DNA of 13,858 nt, from the NCBI GenBank assembly GCA_019239785.1, contig JAFAZM010000299.1:1-13858 (forward strand), written 5' to 3'. This document shows, one piece after another, positions 13,230 to 13,858 of the stretch (position 1 is the stretch's first letter; each line of letters opens with the position of its first letter). A model generated the notes under the pieces. That model ran no database searches and had not been told where the DNA came from. It saw only the letters and a list, made by a program, of their open reading frames with translations. Source of the stretch: Sphingomonadaceae bacterium (lineage in GTDB: Bacteria > Pseudomonadota > Alphaproteobacteria > Sphingomonadales > Sphingomonadaceae). The position numbers were made by a program, and so were the translations under genes.

Positions 13230-13660
13230 CGCGCTCCCCAAGCGGGCGGTACCCGGGCTGTCAAGGCGCGGGTTCCACCGGGTTCGATCGCCAGGCTGAG
13301 CCGCAGCGCCTCCGGCCACAGCCAGGGCAGCCGCTCCGGCCATTCGATCAGCAGGGCCGCCTCCTGCCGCGCCTCGTCGAGACCGATCTCCTCCAATTCC
13401 TCCGGATGCTCGATCCGGTAGAGGTCGACATGCCAGAGCGGGATCGAGACGTCGGGCGGCGCATAGGCCTGGACGATCGGGAAGGTGGGGCTGGCGACGT
13501 CGCCGTCATGGCCGAGGCCACGCAGCAGCCCCCGCGCGAGCGTGGTCTTGCCGGCGCCGAGCGTGCCGAACAGGGCGATCACGTCGCCGGGGCGGATTTG
13601 GCTCGCCAGCGCGGCGCCGAGCGCCTCGGTGGCGGAAGCGTCGGGGAGGTGGATGGTCAT
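13214..13660 (-). CDS. tsaE: tRNA threonylcarbamoyladenosine biosynthesis ATPase TsaE
   Basis: A 148-residue P-loop ATPase that works with TsaB and TsaD (Kae1/YgjD) in making the t6A37 modification of ANN-decoding tRNAs in the cytoplasm. Motifs: ALFGTLGAGKTTLARGLL with Walker A GTLGAGKT (Lys38, Thr39), SPTFPIVQAY (switch-like region), HVDLYRIEHPEEL and IEWPERL near the Walker B equivalent. Length suits the family (~150). The start ATG has a purine-rich GGGGAGGGG nine bases upstream. It is the first gene of the overlapping tsaE-amgK-murU set and follows the histidine kinase after a 52-bp gap on the same strand. The C-terminal tail (VPPAWGARWPPR) overlaps the amgK start. Identity is secure. Confidence 0.96.
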   Translation of the reverse strand: MTIHLPDASATEALGAALASQIRPGDVIALFGTLGAGKTTLARGLLRGLGHDGDVASPTFPIVQAYAPPDVSIPLWHVDLYRIEHPEELEEIGLDEARQEAALLIEWPERLPWLWPEALRLSLAIEPGGTRALTARVPPAWGARWPPR

Positions 13661-13712
13661 CGCGAAATGCCCCTCCCCTTGATCGGGAAGGCCTTAAGGC
13701 GGTTCACGCTCG

Positions 13713-13858
13713 TCATTCCGCGACGCGCGCCGCTTCGTAATCGGCCCTTTGCTCGGCCGTCCGCGGCAGGCGGATGGTGACGGTGGTCCCCTCCCCTTCG
13801 CGCGACTGGAGCTGGATGGTGCCGCCATGCGCCTCGACGAACTGGCGGGCGAGCGGGA
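13713..13858 (-). CDS. sensor histidine kinase, C-terminal end (partial)
   Basis: The last 48 residues of a protein entering from the right edge. They read PLARQFVEAHGGTIQ, then SREGEGTTVTIRLP, which are the end of a HATPase_c domain: the GEGTTVTIRLP stretch is the G2 box and final strand of histidine kinase ATP-binding domains. A 16-residue charged tail follows before TGA. The rest, including sensor domain and phospho-accepting His, lies outside, so signal and partner regulator are unknown. A histidine kinase directly upstream of tsaE fits my expectation of this neighbourhood in sphingomonads. Confidence 0.9.
   Translation of the reverse strand, partial: PLARQFVEAHGGTIQLQSREGEGTTVTIRLPRTAEQRADYEAARVAE

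Noticed and set aside
13661..13712. Promoter or terminator between the histidine kinase and tsaE
   Set aside because: The 52-bp gap shows only the tsaE ribosome-binding site; no convincing hexamer pair or hairpin with T-run was found.

Overview
The window is GC-rich, densely packed chromosomal DNA of an alphaproteobacterium, most probably a member of the Sphingomonadales. The grounds are the gene order tsaE-amgK-murU-addB ... addA-trxA, the alphaproteobacterial type of AddA/AddB, the frequent GTG/TTG starts and the kinds of intergenic palindromes. No phage, plasmid, CRISPR, tRNA or rRNA signal was seen.

Reading along the minus strand from the right edge: the 3' end of a sensor histidine kinase (13713-13858) is followed by a tightly overlapping set, tsaE (tRNA t6A synthesis), amgK and murU (cell-wall sugar recycling). 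A ~116 bp palindromic repeat (11342-11457) then precedes addB. AddA, AddB's obligate partner in double-strand break repair, lies at 635-4027, followed by trxA and a second thioredoxin-fold gene that runs off the left edge.

Between addB and addA, which I expect to be adjacent in relatives, lie about 4.3 kb of unrelated genes on both strands (4028-8331): a 26-residue single-span membrane micropeptide, ogt (DNA alkylation repair), a Tat-exported protein made of six DSDSG-type repeats with its own strong promoter and terminator, a 66-residue single-span membrane protein, a PilZ-domain protein with one canonical and two degenerate PilZ-like segments, a TauE/SafE-family transporter, and a 71-residue small membrane protein. 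Three palindromic or tandem intergenic repeats lie in or next to this segment.

Functionally the window combines genome maintenance (AddAB, Ogt), thiol redox (two thioredoxins), cell-wall recycling (AmgK/MurU), tRNA modification (TsaE) and probable c-di-GMP sensing (PilZ). The least explained items are the Tat-exported repeat protein, the micropeptide behind addA, the near-leaderless promoter arrangement predicted separately for addA and addB, and a strong ribosome-binding site plus ATG that is out of frame with the PilZ gene.
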